Below the pieces are notes generated by a model. That model made no database searches and was not told where the DNA came from. It worked only from the letters and a program-made list of their open reading frames with translations. A stretch of DNA of 64,000 bases from Pseudomonas fluorescens (GTDB taxonomy: Bacteria; Pseudomonadota; Gammaproteobacteria; Pseudomonadales; Pseudomonadaceae), in assembly GCF_902497785.1 (NCBI RefSeq), contig NZ_CABVHK010000011.1, forward strand, positions 186,001 to 250,000. Direction: 5' to 3'. Below, piece by piece: positions 46,401-55,232 of the stretch (within the stretch, counting starts at the first letter, position 1; every line of letters begins with the position of its first letter). The position numbers and the translations under genes are program-made.

Positions 46401-49352
46401 GTCAAAGCCATGGACCTCAGCTTTGTGCAAGTCCCGGTGATGTGCGGGCACTATCGCGGCGATCCGATTTCCGGCGCCGAAGCGGTTATCGATCAGACCC
46501 TGGTCAACGGTGCGCTCAGCCATCGCCATCGTCTGGGCCTGCATTCCGGGGAGTTGGGCAATGCCACCGTGGTGTTGATGCCGCGTTCGAGCGAGGAACA
46601 CCTGCGCCAGACAGGCCGTGGTGCCTTGGTGGTGGGGCTGGGTGAAATGGGTACGCTGTCCACCGAAGGCGTGACCCAGGCCGTGCGCGCAGGCGTATTG
46701 CGCTATCTGCTGCATGCCTCGGATTTCTACGGCCAGAAAGCAGCGGAGCTGGCACCCGCCGGTCAGGGCGCGCCGCTGCCGTTGCGCCTGGCCAGCCTGT
46801 TGATCGGCACCAATTCCACCTCGCAGTTAAGTGTCAGCGACTCAGTCAAGGCGGTGGTGCTCGGTGTGTTGCTGGCCAATCGCGATTTCGCCGCCGGGGC
46901 GGCGGAACGTGGCGCCACCCAGGCGTTCATCTCGCGCCTGGAACTGGTCGAGGTGTTCCGTGACACCGCGATCTCGGCCGCCTATGCCGTCAGCGAACTG
47001 GACAAGGACCTGGCCACCGAGCTGATGCAACTGGACACCAAACTCGACCTGGCCGATGAGTTGCAATACGGCGAAGGGGTGCGCCAGCGTTTGAGCGTCA
47101 GCCCGTTCAGCGATTACTGGCCGCGTCTGTCGATTTCCAGCGTCGACCTTGGCGAAGACGCCGGCAAGGCTGTGTGTGATCCGGCCGGAACCGACCCGTT
47201 GCCGGCCAAAAGTTTTCGCTTCTCGTACATGGGGGACAAGGCCCGGGTCGAAGCCCTGGTCGAGCAGCGCCAGCCGGGCCTGATCGAGAAACTGGTCGAC
47301 AGCTCGCTCAAGGGGCAGGCGTCCACGGTTTACCGCAAGGACTCGTTCTTCGGCAATACCCTGTTCCAGCTGTTGCTGCCCATCGAGTTCAAGTCGTCGG
47401 TGCGCAAGTCGCGCAACCTGATCATGATGGTCGATCAGAGCAGCGCCAATCTTCCGTTGGAAATGCTGGAGTCCAACGGTGAACCGCTGATCCGCCGCAC
47501 GCGCATGATCCGCCAGTTCATTACCGGGCGCTTTCGCCGCGAAGTCTTGCGCACCGACAGCATGAGCGCATGTGTCATTGCCAACCCCAGTACCGAGGGC
47601 TACTACACCCAGTTCGGCGGGCCGCAGTGGAGTGAAAGACTGAAACTCCCCGGCCCTGCGCCGAACGATTGGCTGCCGGATCTGGAGGGCGCGGCGAAGG
47701 AGGGCGAGGCGGTCACCCGGGTGCTGGACGGCGCCGGTTACACCACCTGCGCGGTACCGCCGGATGCCCGGGCCGGGGAAGTCTTCACCCAACTGTTTGC
47801 CCGGCCTTATCGAGTGTTGGTGGTGGCGGCCCATGGGATCTTTGCCAAAACCGGTAAAGACGGCGTCCTGCGCAGCGGCGTGGTGCTCTCCGATGGGCTG
47901 CTGCTCACGGCGGCCGAGGTCGACCGCATGGAGATCGTGCCGGACCTGGTGTTTCTCAGTTGCTGCCACCTGGCCAAGATGGAGGCGTTTGACCAGAGTG
48001 ACAACCGGCTCGCCGCGAGCCTTGCCCGCGAGTTGATCAACATGGGCGTGCGTTGCGTCGTCGCGGCAGGTTGGGAAGTGCGTGACGATGCGGCCAAGAC
48101 CTTCGCCGAAACCTTTTTCACGCGCATGGCCATCCATGGCGACAGTTTTGGCGCGGCCATTTCCACTGCGCGTCTGACCGTGCTCGACAGTTACCCCGAC
48201 TGCAACACCTGGGGTGCGTACCAAGCCTATGGCGACCCGTCCTTCCAGCTCAAGGTGATGCCCGCCGATATCATCAACGAGGTGCCCTTGCGCGCACCTG
48301 AGGAATTGCTGGACTGGATCGAACGCATTCGCCTGGCCGCGCGTGCGCCGTGCGCCAGTAGCGCGGGGAAAGACTTCGACAACCTGTCGCGGCGCATTAC
48401 CCAGCGTCTGCGCAGCCTGCCGCCACCCTGGGCGCAGATGCCCGAAATACAGTACGCGTTGGGTCTTTTGTACGGTGAATGCGGGGGATCTGGCTTCGAG
48501 GCGGCGTGCGGGGCCTTGTTACAGTCAATCGCCGCCGATTTCGCCCGGGCCGTGGTGCCGCTGCGGGCGGTTGAACAACTGGTCAATCTGGAAGCCCGGC
48601 GCGCCGAGGACCTCGCCGAAAAGGCCCGCGAGATGCGCAAACGGGGTGAGGCCGCAGAAGCCATGGCGCAGGAAAAAACCGCGCTATCGCTGATCAATGA
48701 CGCCATCGCCCGGGCCACGGCGCTGATCAGGCTGGCCAGCCCGCATCCTGATAGCGCAACCCAGACCCAGTCCCTCGGCACAGGTCATCCCGAACGCCAG
48801 GCCATTCTTGGCAGCGCGTACAAACGCAAGGCCGTGATTCTTTCGCTGGCACGCAGTCCCTGGAACGTCGTGCGACCCTCCTTGATCCTGGCCCGGGATG
48901 CTTACGCTATGGGCGAAGGCGATCCCAATTTGCCCGAATGGAATCCCTATGGACGTATCAACCGCTTGCAGCTGGATGCACTGTTGGGCGTCGTGCATCC
49001 CGATCTCGGCGAAGTGTTGCGCTGCCAAACGGCGGCGCGGGGGCGTTTCCAAAAGGGCTACGACTTCTTCGATGCGGTGATGTCGGCCGACGCGGCAGTG
49101 GCCGACTGGCTGTTGACCGGCAACCTGCCGCAGCATCCCGGCGCGGTCGCGGCAGAACCGGCAAAAGTGCTCTGTGACCTGTACTGGGACGCCTTGCAGG
49201 GCCAGCGACCCTCGGAGCGGCAGTTCGATTCGGTGGTGCGCCAGCTTAATTTTCTGGCCAGCTTCCTCGAGCTGCGCAAGGCCACGGGCAACATCAAGCA
49301 GGCCAAGACGCTGCGGATACTGGCCGGTGACTTGCAGAAGGGAACGCGGTGA
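43407..49352 (+). CDS. Giant protein with two alpha/beta-hydrolase domains and a CHAT protease domain
   Basis: A 1981-residue cytoplasmic protein without signal peptide. Domain 1 is an alpha/beta hydrolase (HGTGSH at ~226, nucleophile S291 in SHSRGG). Domain 2 is an LCAT/lipase-like hydrolase (GILGSHL at ~609-615, nucleophile S708 in AHSMGG). Domain 3, about residues 1350-1640, is a CHAT caspase-fold peptidase with H1476 in AAHGIF and cysteine C1520 in LSCCHLA. The tail is helical. I chose ATG 43407 (GGAGG upstream); the frame is open to 42966 but overlaps the caspase gene. A protease joined to two possible lipases fits a suicide effector, which is inference. Confidence 0.85.
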   Translation: MKTFDEKTPPTPGLKLPLLHAATAGGAMPQALTLPGSRGPGGAGVGLLDNVQVKRTWQLAPTSRSGDAPHAEVLAADQGLLALEATDGTTIFIRTDTLIEQLRRTRPELVDASGAVDFAGLRDKADVSRGALGWVWQQISELVLSDDAITAEACSQISDVLGAPAIDWAARRSAKTLMAVIERTLAGEPGLYRWDGGLLQAPDRHAAQDPRLIEAAQAGPLLVFIHGTGSHTLGSFGDLPGTGAWRALQNAFGQRIFGFEHRTFSESPIDNALALVNTLAPGTRLNIVSHSRGGLVGDLLCLDPTDKSLGELIERYRSTPRPDEAERERTKPALAAEREQFAAQEQVKLRLLVDLLKQKNLQVGRYVRVAAPARGTSLLSDNLDVFLSCLLGLVRKFGAWSIGASTSLIATPLVGAAAKDLADRGLTFLSRIVLEIADKRLEPQTVPGIEAMLPEAPMSMLLGKARVSPSVQMAVIAGDIEASGNGVLQRVGVMFVDWAFFDRARNDLVVDTESMYGGILTRVEQSRAIFVHSAQVNHFRYFRDDVKYQNLPLPSALRTWLLDPAPQGRAPWREELTLPGQAEEDQGAADRGEPTTAANARPVLIFLPGILGSHLAADGNRVWLDPLGLSTGSLPRIAIDSRRTVRKDGLVELTYGKLVEYLQDSHRVTVHDYDWRQPIAALGKELAGVIRNALTNHPDQPVRLLAHSMGGLLVRAAFAADKTLWPELVARPGGRLLMLGTPNQGSYAFVENLLGQSDTVRMLARVDFAHNLQQILDVVAGFPGALHLLPAPDFKDTGHLAKVEFYKAGYWKTLAGLNDDFWFGKNLGGLPNQAALDQAQAFWKDMLDTRWVDLDQTRIAYVFGKADNTPCGLEIIDKAGKPARLMIRGTGSGDGSVTWRSGRLPNLPEERYWFMPVDHGGLTGTRKYFSEIQALLSKGVPNTLGRLPVNRAEEQRAPLISYRGGPPLYPTDQELLSRILGSRSSLLRSRKRSVLQIVVKAMDLSFVQVPVMCGHYRGDPISGAEAVIDQTLVNGALSHRHRLGLHSGELGNATVVLMPRSSEEHLRQTGRGALVVGLGEMGTLSTEGVTQAVRAGVLRYLLHASDFYGQKAAELAPAGQGAPLPLRLASLLIGTNSTSQLSVSDSVKAVVLGVLLANRDFAAGAAERGATQAFISRLELVEVFRDTAISAAYAVSELDKDLATELMQLDTKLDLADELQYGEGVRQRLSVSPFSDYWPRLSISSVDLGEDAGKAVCDPAGTDPLPAKSFRFSYMGDKARVEALVEQRQPGLIEKLVDSSLKGQASTVYRKDSFFGNTLFQLLLPIEFKSSVRKSRNLIMMVDQSSANLPLEMLESNGEPLIRRTRMIRQFITGRFRREVLRTDSMSACVIANPSTEGYYTQFGGPQWSERLKLPGPAPNDWLPDLEGAAKEGEAVTRVLDGAGYTTCAVPPDARAGEVFTQLFARPYRVLVVAAHGIFAKTGKDGVLRSGVVLSDGLLLTAAEVDRMEIVPDLVFLSCCHLAKMEAFDQSDNRLAASLARELINMGVRCVVAAGWEVRDDAAKTFAETFFTRMAIHGDSFGAAISTARLTVLDSYPDCNTWGAYQAYGDPSFQLKVMPADIINEVPLRAPEELLDWIERIRLAARAPCASSAGKDFDNLSRRITQRLRSLPPPWAQMPEIQYALGLLYGECGGSGFEAACGALLQSIAADFARAVVPLRAVEQLVNLEARRAEDLAEKAREMRKRGEAAEAMAQEKTALSLINDAIARATALIRLASPHPDSATQTQSLGTGHPERQAILGSAYKRKAVILSLARSPWNVVRPSLILARDAYAMGEGDPNLPEWNPYGRINRLQLDALLGVVHPDLGEVLRCQTAARGRFQKGYDFFDAVMSADAAVADWLLTGNLPQHPGAVAAEPAKVLCDLYWDALQGQRPSERQFDSVVRQLNFLASFLELRKATGNIKQAKTLRILAGDLQKGTR

Positions 49353-49389
49353 ACCTGTGATCATCGCGACAATGCAACGGCTATAGATC

Positions 49390-51885
49390 ATGACCCAAGC
49401 GCGTATTTTCATTTCAGCCGTCAGTACGGAGCTGCGCAGTGCCAGGCAGATCGTCGCCCGTGTTCTTCGACGACAAGACTGCATCCCTGTGTTCCAGGAA
49501 GATTTTCCCACGCCTCATGGTGAGCTGAGCAAATGGTTGATCGAACAAATTGATGCCTGTGAAGGCTTTATTCAGCTTGTTGGTCGGGCGTATGGTGACG
49601 AGCCGAAGGTTCGTGACCCGGAGTTCGGGCGTGTTTCTTTCACCCAACTCGAGTACTACCACGCCATACGCCGAGGCAAGACGAGTTGGGTCATTGTTGT
49701 GGGTGAGCAATGTTGTGACATACCGGCCGAGCGACTTGACCTGCCTGATGAAAATCATCTCGACCCGGTCGGTTACCAGACAGAGCGGCAGATGCTCCAG
49801 CGTGCCTACCTCCAGAACCTTGTTGACCTGGGCAAATTTTGCCCGCCGGCGCACAACCAGGATCAGTTGCAAAACCTTGTTCATAATATGCGTGAGGAGC
49901 TGGACAAACTGCGTCCAGCCGCGCCCCGGAGCAGCGGGGTGGATATAGAGAAAATCCGGATCCACCTGCTACAAGCCGTGAAGGCAACACGTCAGCGCGA
50001 ATTGGCTGAAGCCGAGAAGGCCGATGACTGGCGAGACCGCGAGCGCCAGCGCCAGGTCGCAGAGAATTCCTATACTGCCCAATCGAATCGTATTGAGGAG
50101 TTGGCGGCCTCTTTTGCCGAGATCGAAGGAAAGGACTCCGCGACAGGCGTTCTTCAGGAAATGACTCGTATCCTTCAAGAGGATGGCGTTGATGATGCGA
50201 TCGCCTACATGGCTACGAAACGATCCGGCATCCTCACGACAATCAGAAATCGCTCAGTCCATGCGCATGAGCGTAACCGTAAAGAGCTCGAGCCATTGTT
50301 GCGGGCAGCCGCCTTGAACGACACCAAGGGCCAGGTGCAGGAAGCGCGAAGACTCTATGCCGATGTCCTGGTCGAGGAGCCGGACTGGCCGGAAGCGCTC
50401 GACGCGGCCTTTCGGTTTCTTGTTGAGCAGGGTGATCTGGCGCAAGTGCGTTCCACGCTTGTGGAGGCTCTTCAAAACTACGAGGATGCGCATCGCCATG
50501 CGCTGCACTTGGCGACTCAGGCTGCGGACAATGCGCAGTGGCAGATTCATCTGGCGATGAGCTACGACAGGGTTGGCAGCGCGCTGGAGTTTCAGGGCGA
50601 CGGACCGGGGGCGCTCGTCGCCTATCGCCAGGCACTGGCGATCGACCGCGCACTGGTTGACCGTGATCCAGACAACATCGCGTGGCAACGCAATTTGTCA
50701 GTCAGCCATGAGCGGGTCGGTGACCTGCTGGAGTCTCAGGGTGACGGAGCGGGTGCGTATGCTGCCTACGACAGTGCCCATGCGATCCGCAAGATGTTGA
50801 CAACGCATGATCCCGTTAACCCCGATTGGCAGCGCGATTTGTCGATCAGCTTCGGCAAGCTGGGCAATGTGCACAAGGCCCGAGGCGATGGCCCCGCAGC
50901 GCTCCACGCCTACGGCGAAGCGCTGGCGATTCGCGAGCAACTGATCAGGCATGACCCGGGCAACCTGGCATGGCAGCGTGACTTGTCGGTGAGTCATGAG
51001 CGGATCGGCGACGTGTTGCTGGCCCAGGGCAATGGGTCGGGCGCGCGGATTGCCTTCAGGAAGGCACACAGGATCCGTTCGAAGTTGGTAAAACGCGACC
51101 GGAAGAACACCGAGTGGCAGCGCGATCTCTCAATCACCTACGGAAAAATCGGCGACGTGCGCAAGGCCCGGGGCGATGGGCGAGGGGCGTTCAAAGTGTA
51201 CCGAAAGAGTTTTTCGATCCGCAGGAAGCTGACCCGGCACGACCCGTCCAACGCCAAGTGGCAGCGCGACCTCGCGCTCAGTCATGACCGAATCGGTAGT
51301 GTGCTCAGAGACCGGGACGATGTTCCGGGGGCGTTCGACGCCTTTCGCACGAGTTTCTCGATACGCCATGCGTTGACCCAGCGAAACCCGCAGAACACTG
51401 ACTGGCAGGGTGACCTGGCAATCAGTCACGAGCTGATCGGCGACATGCTAAAGCGCGAACGGGACCTGGATGGCGCACTCGACAACTACCAGACAAGCTT
51501 CAACATCCATAGGGCGCTAACCCTGCGTGACGGGGAAAACAGCCACTGGCAACGTGGTCTGGCGGCCAGTCACAGGAAGGTTGGCGATATATGGAAAAAA
51601 CAGGGCGACAAGGCGAAGGCGCTTGCCGACTACAAGCGTGCGCTGGCAATCAATCAGACCCTGAACGAACGTGATTCAGTCAATGCCGTGTGGCAGCGCG
51701 ACCTGTCGATTACTCATCGCCGGATCGGTGATGTATTGAAGGCACTTGGGGACAGCTGCGGGGCGATTACAGAGTTGCGTATCAGCCTCTCGATTTGCGA
51801 AGCACTGATTGAACGCGATCCACACAATGTCCAATGGCAGCGTGACTATCTCGTCGTCTGTTCAAAACTGAAAGATTGCGAATGA
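49390..51885 (+). CDS. DUF4062 protein with coiled coil and nine 48-residue TPR-like repeats
   Basis: An 831-residue protein. Residues ~4-100 are a DUF4062 domain (RIFISAVSTELRSAR, FIQLVGRAYGDEP, FTQLEYYHA), found at the front of NLR-like proteins. A charged helical region follows (~175-290). From residue 381 to 812 there are nine consecutive 48-residue repeats with consensus N..WQRDLS.SH..IGDV, GD..GA, Y, IR..L..DP; a tenth, partial copy ends the protein. The repeats are TPR-like and probably sense or scaffold. No NTPase domain is present. It is the last gene of the operon, 37 bases after the CHAT gene. Confidence 0.85.
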   Translation: MTQARIFISAVSTELRSARQIVARVLRRQDCIPVFQEDFPTPHGELSKWLIEQIDACEGFIQLVGRAYGDEPKVRDPEFGRVSFTQLEYYHAIRRGKTSWVIVVGEQCCDIPAERLDLPDENHLDPVGYQTERQMLQRAYLQNLVDLGKFCPPAHNQDQLQNLVHNMREELDKLRPAAPRSSGVDIEKIRIHLLQAVKATRQRELAEAEKADDWRDRERQRQVAENSYTAQSNRIEELAASFAEIEGKDSATGVLQEMTRILQEDGVDDAIAYMATKRSGILTTIRNRSVHAHERNRKELEPLLRAAALNDTKGQVQEARRLYADVLVEEPDWPEALDAAFRFLVEQGDLAQVRSTLVEALQNYEDAHRHALHLATQAADNAQWQIHLAMSYDRVGSALEFQGDGPGALVAYRQALAIDRALVDRDPDNIAWQRNLSVSHERVGDLLESQGDGAGAYAAYDSAHAIRKMLTTHDPVNPDWQRDLSISFGKLGNVHKARGDGPAALHAYGEALAIREQLIRHDPGNLAWQRDLSVSHERIGDVLLAQGNGSGARIAFRKAHRIRSKLVKRDRKNTEWQRDLSITYGKIGDVRKARGDGRGAFKVYRKSFSIRRKLTRHDPSNAKWQRDLALSHDRIGSVLRDRDDVPGAFDAFRTSFSIRHALTQRNPQNTDWQGDLAISHELIGDMLKRERDLDGALDNYQTSFNIHRALTLRDGENSHWQRGLAASHRKVGDIWKKQGDKAKALADYKRALAINQTLNERDSVNAVWQRDLSITHRRIGDVLKALGDSCGAITELRISLSICEALIERDPHNVQWQRDYLVVCSKLKDCE
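50530..51882 (+). repeat. In-frame tandem repeat, 144-bp unit, nine full copies plus one partial
   Basis: Each unit encodes 48 residues and begins with an asparagine codon two residues before WQ. Full copies run from 50530 to 51825 and the partial copy ends at the stop. The unit length does not vary. DNA copies have diverged while the protein pattern is kept, so selection acts on the protein. Copy number could change by recombination. Confidence 0.9.
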
Positions 51886-51889
51886 CTGA

Positions 51890-51916
51890 TAAAGGACCCG
51901 CGAGCAACGCGGGTCC
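51890..51916 (-). terminator. Terminator between the DUF4062 gene and the M20 peptidase gene
   Basis: GGACCCGCG (51894-51902) and CGCGGGTCC (51908-51916) form a perfect 9-bp stem with an AGCAA loop. Read on the minus strand it is followed by TTTAT, so it ends the peptidase transcript. On the plus strand it could also protect the end of the operon. Confidence 0.7.
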
Positions 51917-51925
51917 GAATGGGCA

Positions 51926-53665
51926 TCAAAGTTTCGGTAATTGGCCGATGCGCCCCATCATCTCGGTGACGATCTGCAAGTCCAGCAAGAACTGGTCGAC
52001 GGTCTTGAACTCATTGTCGGTGTGGCCGGTGTATTTGACTTCGGGCCGGGCCAGGCCGAATTGCACGCCGTTGGGCAGCTCATGGACCGAGGTGGCGCCG
52101 GCAGAGGTGCCGTACTTGTGTTCCATGCCGAGGTTTTCACTGGCCACGGCCAGCAATGCCTTGACCCATTCGCCCTCGGGGTTGCGGTACATCGGTTCGG
52201 CGATTGAGTAGTCGAAGGTTGCTGCTACCTGGCTCTGCTTGCTCCAGGCGCCAATCTTGTCGGCGATTTCGGCCTTGAGCGCTTCCGGGGATTTGCCCTT
52301 CGGTACGCGCAGGTTGACCGCGAGTTTGAAGGTTTTTTCATCACCTCCGACAAACGTCAGGGAAGCGGTCAACGGTCCCATGAAGTCATCTGCAAAGCCG
52401 ACCCCCAATTTCCCACCGAGGTAATCCAGCCCCCAATTGTCGGCCGCGTAGCGAGCGGCGTCGGTGATGTGGTTGTGTTTGAGCGCGACCTTGCCGTCAA
52501 GACTGTTGATGAACACCAGCATTCTGGAGACCGGGTTGACACCTGATTCGGGCTCGGAGGAGTGCGCGGAAACGCCAGTGACCGTCAGCTTGACGTCCTT
52601 GCCGTCGACCTTGGCTGTCACACTGAAGTCGCCGCCATTGCGCTGGGCAAAATCGGCACCGGCCTTTTGCAGGCTGGCGGCCAGTTCGGCGGGATTATCA
52701 GTCACCAGCGTGACCACCGAGGCTGACGGAATCTGGTTGGTCGCCAGGCCCCCGGTCATTGAGGTGATTTCGGCGCCCTTGCCGTCAGCCTTGCGCTTGG
52801 CAAAGTTGGCCATGACCGTGCCGTAGCCTTTTTCGGCAATCACTACCGGGTAACTGCCATCCAGCGCGAGGTTGTAGTTGGGCGTCGGGTTGCGTTCGAA
52901 GTAATAGGGGATGGCATCGCCCGTGGTTTCCTCGGTGGTGTCCACCAGCAGTTTGAAATCCCTCGCCAGCGGCAGTTTCTCTTCCTTGATTACTTTCATG
53001 GCGTACAGCGCCGCGACGATGCCATTTTTGTCATCCTCGGTGCCCCGGCCGTACAGTCGGTCGCCGATCAGGGTGACCTTGAACGGATCGAGGCGGGTGC
53101 CGTCTTTCAGCACCCAGTTCTCCGGCGTCGCGGGCACCACGTCGGCATGCGCGTGGATGCCCACGACTTCATCGCTGCTGCCGTCGAGGGAGATCTCATA
53201 GACGCGGTTGTCGACGTTGCGAAAGTTCAGGTTGAAGGCCTCGGCAAGGCTTTTGATCTTGTCCGCGATCTTGATGAATTCAGGATTATCGTGCTGGGCC
53301 ACGCCGTCGACCTGGAAGGTCGGGATGGCGACCAGTTCGCGTAGGGTTTCGGTGGCGGCGGCGCCGTACTTCACCCGTGCATACAGACCCAGCAGGCGAT
53401 GAATCTCGTTTTGCTGATCGGCGGAAAGGGTTTTGTTGTCGAGGAAGGCACCGATGGCCGGGCCGAGGTTGGCGCTGTTGGCGAGATCGCTCTTGGACAG
53501 GCTGGTCAGGAACTGGCGGAAATCCGTGACCGAGGCGTCGTTGAATGTCTTGAGAATGGTCGCGCTCTGTTGCGGGGTGATGTTGGCGTGCGCGGCCGTG
53601 GTGAACGTTGAAAGGCTGGCGACTAGCAGAGTTGTCGCGGCCAAATGCTTGAGTGAAAAATCCAT
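51926..53665 (-). CDS. Exported M20-family metallopeptidase (dipeptidase)
   Basis: A 579-residue zinc peptidase with a signal peptide ending at AHA (~residue 27). Metal and catalytic motifs of the M20 family are visible: GIHAHADVVP, GRGTEDDKNG, TTEETTGD and the late GHTDNEF histidine. The length suits PepV-like dipeptidases rather than single-domain carboxypeptidases. It would act in the periplasm on short peptides. ATG 53665 follows AAAGGA at proper distance; the alternative ATG 9 bases upstream is too close to that site. Confidence 0.88.
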   Translation of the reverse strand: MDFSLKHLAATTLLVASLSTFTTAAHANITPQQSATILKTFNDASVTDFRQFLTSLSKSDLANSANLGPAIGAFLDNKTLSADQQNEIHRLLGLYARVKYGAAATETLRELVAIPTFQVDGVAQHDNPEFIKIADKIKSLAEAFNLNFRNVDNRVYEISLDGSSDEVVGIHAHADVVPATPENWVLKDGTRLDPFKVTLIGDRLYGRGTEDDKNGIVAALYAMKVIKEEKLPLARDFKLLVDTTEETTGDAIPYYFERNPTPNYNLALDGSYPVVIAEKGYGTVMANFAKRKADGKGAEITSMTGGLATNQIPSASVVTLVTDNPAELAASLQKAGADFAQRNGGDFSVTAKVDGKDVKLTVTGVSAHSSEPESGVNPVSRMLVFINSLDGKVALKHNHITDAARYAADNWGLDYLGGKLGVGFADDFMGPLTASLTFVGGDEKTFKLAVNLRVPKGKSPEALKAEIADKIGAWSKQSQVAATFDYSIAEPMYRNPEGEWVKALLAVASENLGMEHKYGTSAGATSVHELPNGVQFGLARPEVKYTGHTDNEFKTVDQFLLDLQIVTEMMGRIGQLPKL

Positions 53666-53718
53666 CGCTGGCATTCCTTTGCTGGAGTGAATGAAACAAA
53701 ACGTTTCAACACTACCAT

Positions 53719-53833
53719 TGTAGGAGCGAGCTTGCTCCGGGCGGCGTTCCGACGATGGTCCCAGGACGCCGCAGTTAATCCAGGAAGCACGCGTTATCAT
53801 TAACGACCATCGCGAGCAAGCTCGCTCCCACAG
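53719..53833. repeat. REP doublet
   Basis: TGTAGGAGCGAGCTTGCTCC near 53719 and ATCGCGAGCAAGCTCGCTCC ending near 53833 form an inverted REP pair between the divergent peptidase and DUF1624 genes. Confidence 0.85.
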
Positions 53834-53946
53834 TTTTTCGGGTGAATCTCAAGACAGGGTTGAGATGTTATAGGGTAACAATATAAGCTTGCCGGCACTC
53901 TGTTCTCCGGGACATGTTTGCTCACCTCTTGTAGTGCGAAACCTCC

Positions 53947-55116
53947 ATGACAATCGCTTCCCCTCGTTCCATAAGCCCGCCCGCCACTCGGCTCCTGTCC
54001 ATCGACGCACTTAGGGGCCTGGTGATTCTGTTCATGCTGCTCGACCACGTCCGCGAAACCTTTTTTCTGCATCGTCAGGTGTCCGACCCCATGGACATCG
54101 CCACCACCGAACCGGCACTGTTTTTCAGCCGGACCCTGGCCCATTTGTGTGCCCCGGTGTTTGTGCTGCTCACCGGTCTGTCGGCCTGGCTCTACGGTGA
54201 AAAATACGCCAGCAAGTCTGACGTTTGCAGCTTTCTGTTCAAGCGGGGGCTGTTTCTTGTGGTGCTGGAGTTCACCTTGGTGAACTTCGCCTGGACGTTC
54301 CAGTTGCCGCCGACGGTGATTTATTTGCAGGTGATCTGGGCCATTGGCTTGAGCATGATGGCGTTGTCGGTGATGGTTTGGCTGCCGAGATCGATCCTGC
54401 TGGTACTCAGTCTGGCGATCATCACCGGGCATAACTTGCTGGACGGAGTGCATTTCCCGATCGGCTCGGCCATGCATGTGCCCTGGGCGATTTTGCATGA
54501 CCGTGGCTGGATTGAACTGGCCGACACCCTGCGCCTGCGGACTTCTTACCCTGTGCTGCCGTGGATTGGCGTGATCGGACTGGGGTATGCGATGGGCCCG
54601 TGGTTTGGCAGAGCGGCCGACGCCAAGGCCCGTCAGATGAAGTTGTTGCTATGCGGTGTTGGCGGGCTGGCGGTTTTCATGGCGCTGCGGCTGTTAAACG
54701 GTTATGGCGAGAAGCCCTGGCAGGTCGGGGACACCGCGCTGCGCACCCTGATGAGTGTGTTCAACATCACCAAATACCCGCCCTCGCTGCTGTTTATTGC
54801 ATTGACCCTGAGCGTGGGTTGCTTGCTGCTGCTGTGGTTCGAGCGCGCGCAACACCGCCAATGGTTGCGACCGTTGGCCGTGTTCGGCTCGGCGCCGATG
54901 TTCTTCTATTTGCTGCACCTGTACGCATTGAAGCTTTTATATGTGTTCGCCGTGGCCCTGTTCGGTTTGAATCAGGGCGCGTGGTTCGGCTTTGCGTCGG
55001 TCAGCGCGGTCTGGATTACGGCGATGTTGCTGGCTGTTGCGCTGTATCCGGCAGTGAACAGGTTCGCCGGGTTGAAAGCGCGACGTCGGGACATCACTTG
55101 GCTCAAATACTTTTGA
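53947..55116 (+). CDS. DUF1624/heparan-alpha-glucosaminide N-acetyltransferase-like membrane protein
   Basis: A 389-residue inner-membrane protein with about ten hydrophobic segments. The start RLLSIDALRGLVILFMLLDH, with its D-LRG-H pattern, is the mark of the YeiB/DUF1624/HGSNAT group of membrane acyltransferases. The acceptor is unknown. It is not part of an operon: it is divergent from the peptidase, and nirB has its own promoter downstream. Confidence 0.82.
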   Translation: MTIASPRSISPPATRLLSIDALRGLVILFMLLDHVRETFFLHRQVSDPMDIATTEPALFFSRTLAHLCAPVFVLLTGLSAWLYGEKYASKSDVCSFLFKRGLFLVVLEFTLVNFAWTFQLPPTVIYLQVIWAIGLSMMALSVMVWLPRSILLVLSLAIITGHNLLDGVHFPIGSAMHVPWAILHDRGWIELADTLRLRTSYPVLPWIGVIGLGYAMGPWFGRAADAKARQMKLLLCGVGGLAVFMALRLLNGYGEKPWQVGDTALRTLMSVFNITKYPPSLLFIALTLSVGCLLLLWFERAQHRQWLRPLAVFGSAPMFFYLLHLYALKLLYVFAVALFGLNQGAWFGFASVSAVWITAMLLAVALYPAVNRFAGLKARRRDITWLKYF

Positions 55117-55232
55117 ATGTGCACTTTTATAACGCCGTGCCGCGTGCCGTTGCACTATGCGAAGGCATAACGCCGGGGGATTTCTCGCGTCATCACCCTG
55201 TACAGGCCGCCAAAAGTAGCGCTTTCAAGATC

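Noticed and set aside
46842..48224. 460-codon open frame on the minus strand
   Set aside because: It is antisense to the CHAT region of the giant protein, and no family features are visible.
50530..51882. Regular repeat array that might be taken for a CRISPR or satellite
   Set aside because: The period is 144 bp, copies are diverged at DNA level but kept at protein level, and the frame is open throughout, so it is a protein repeat.
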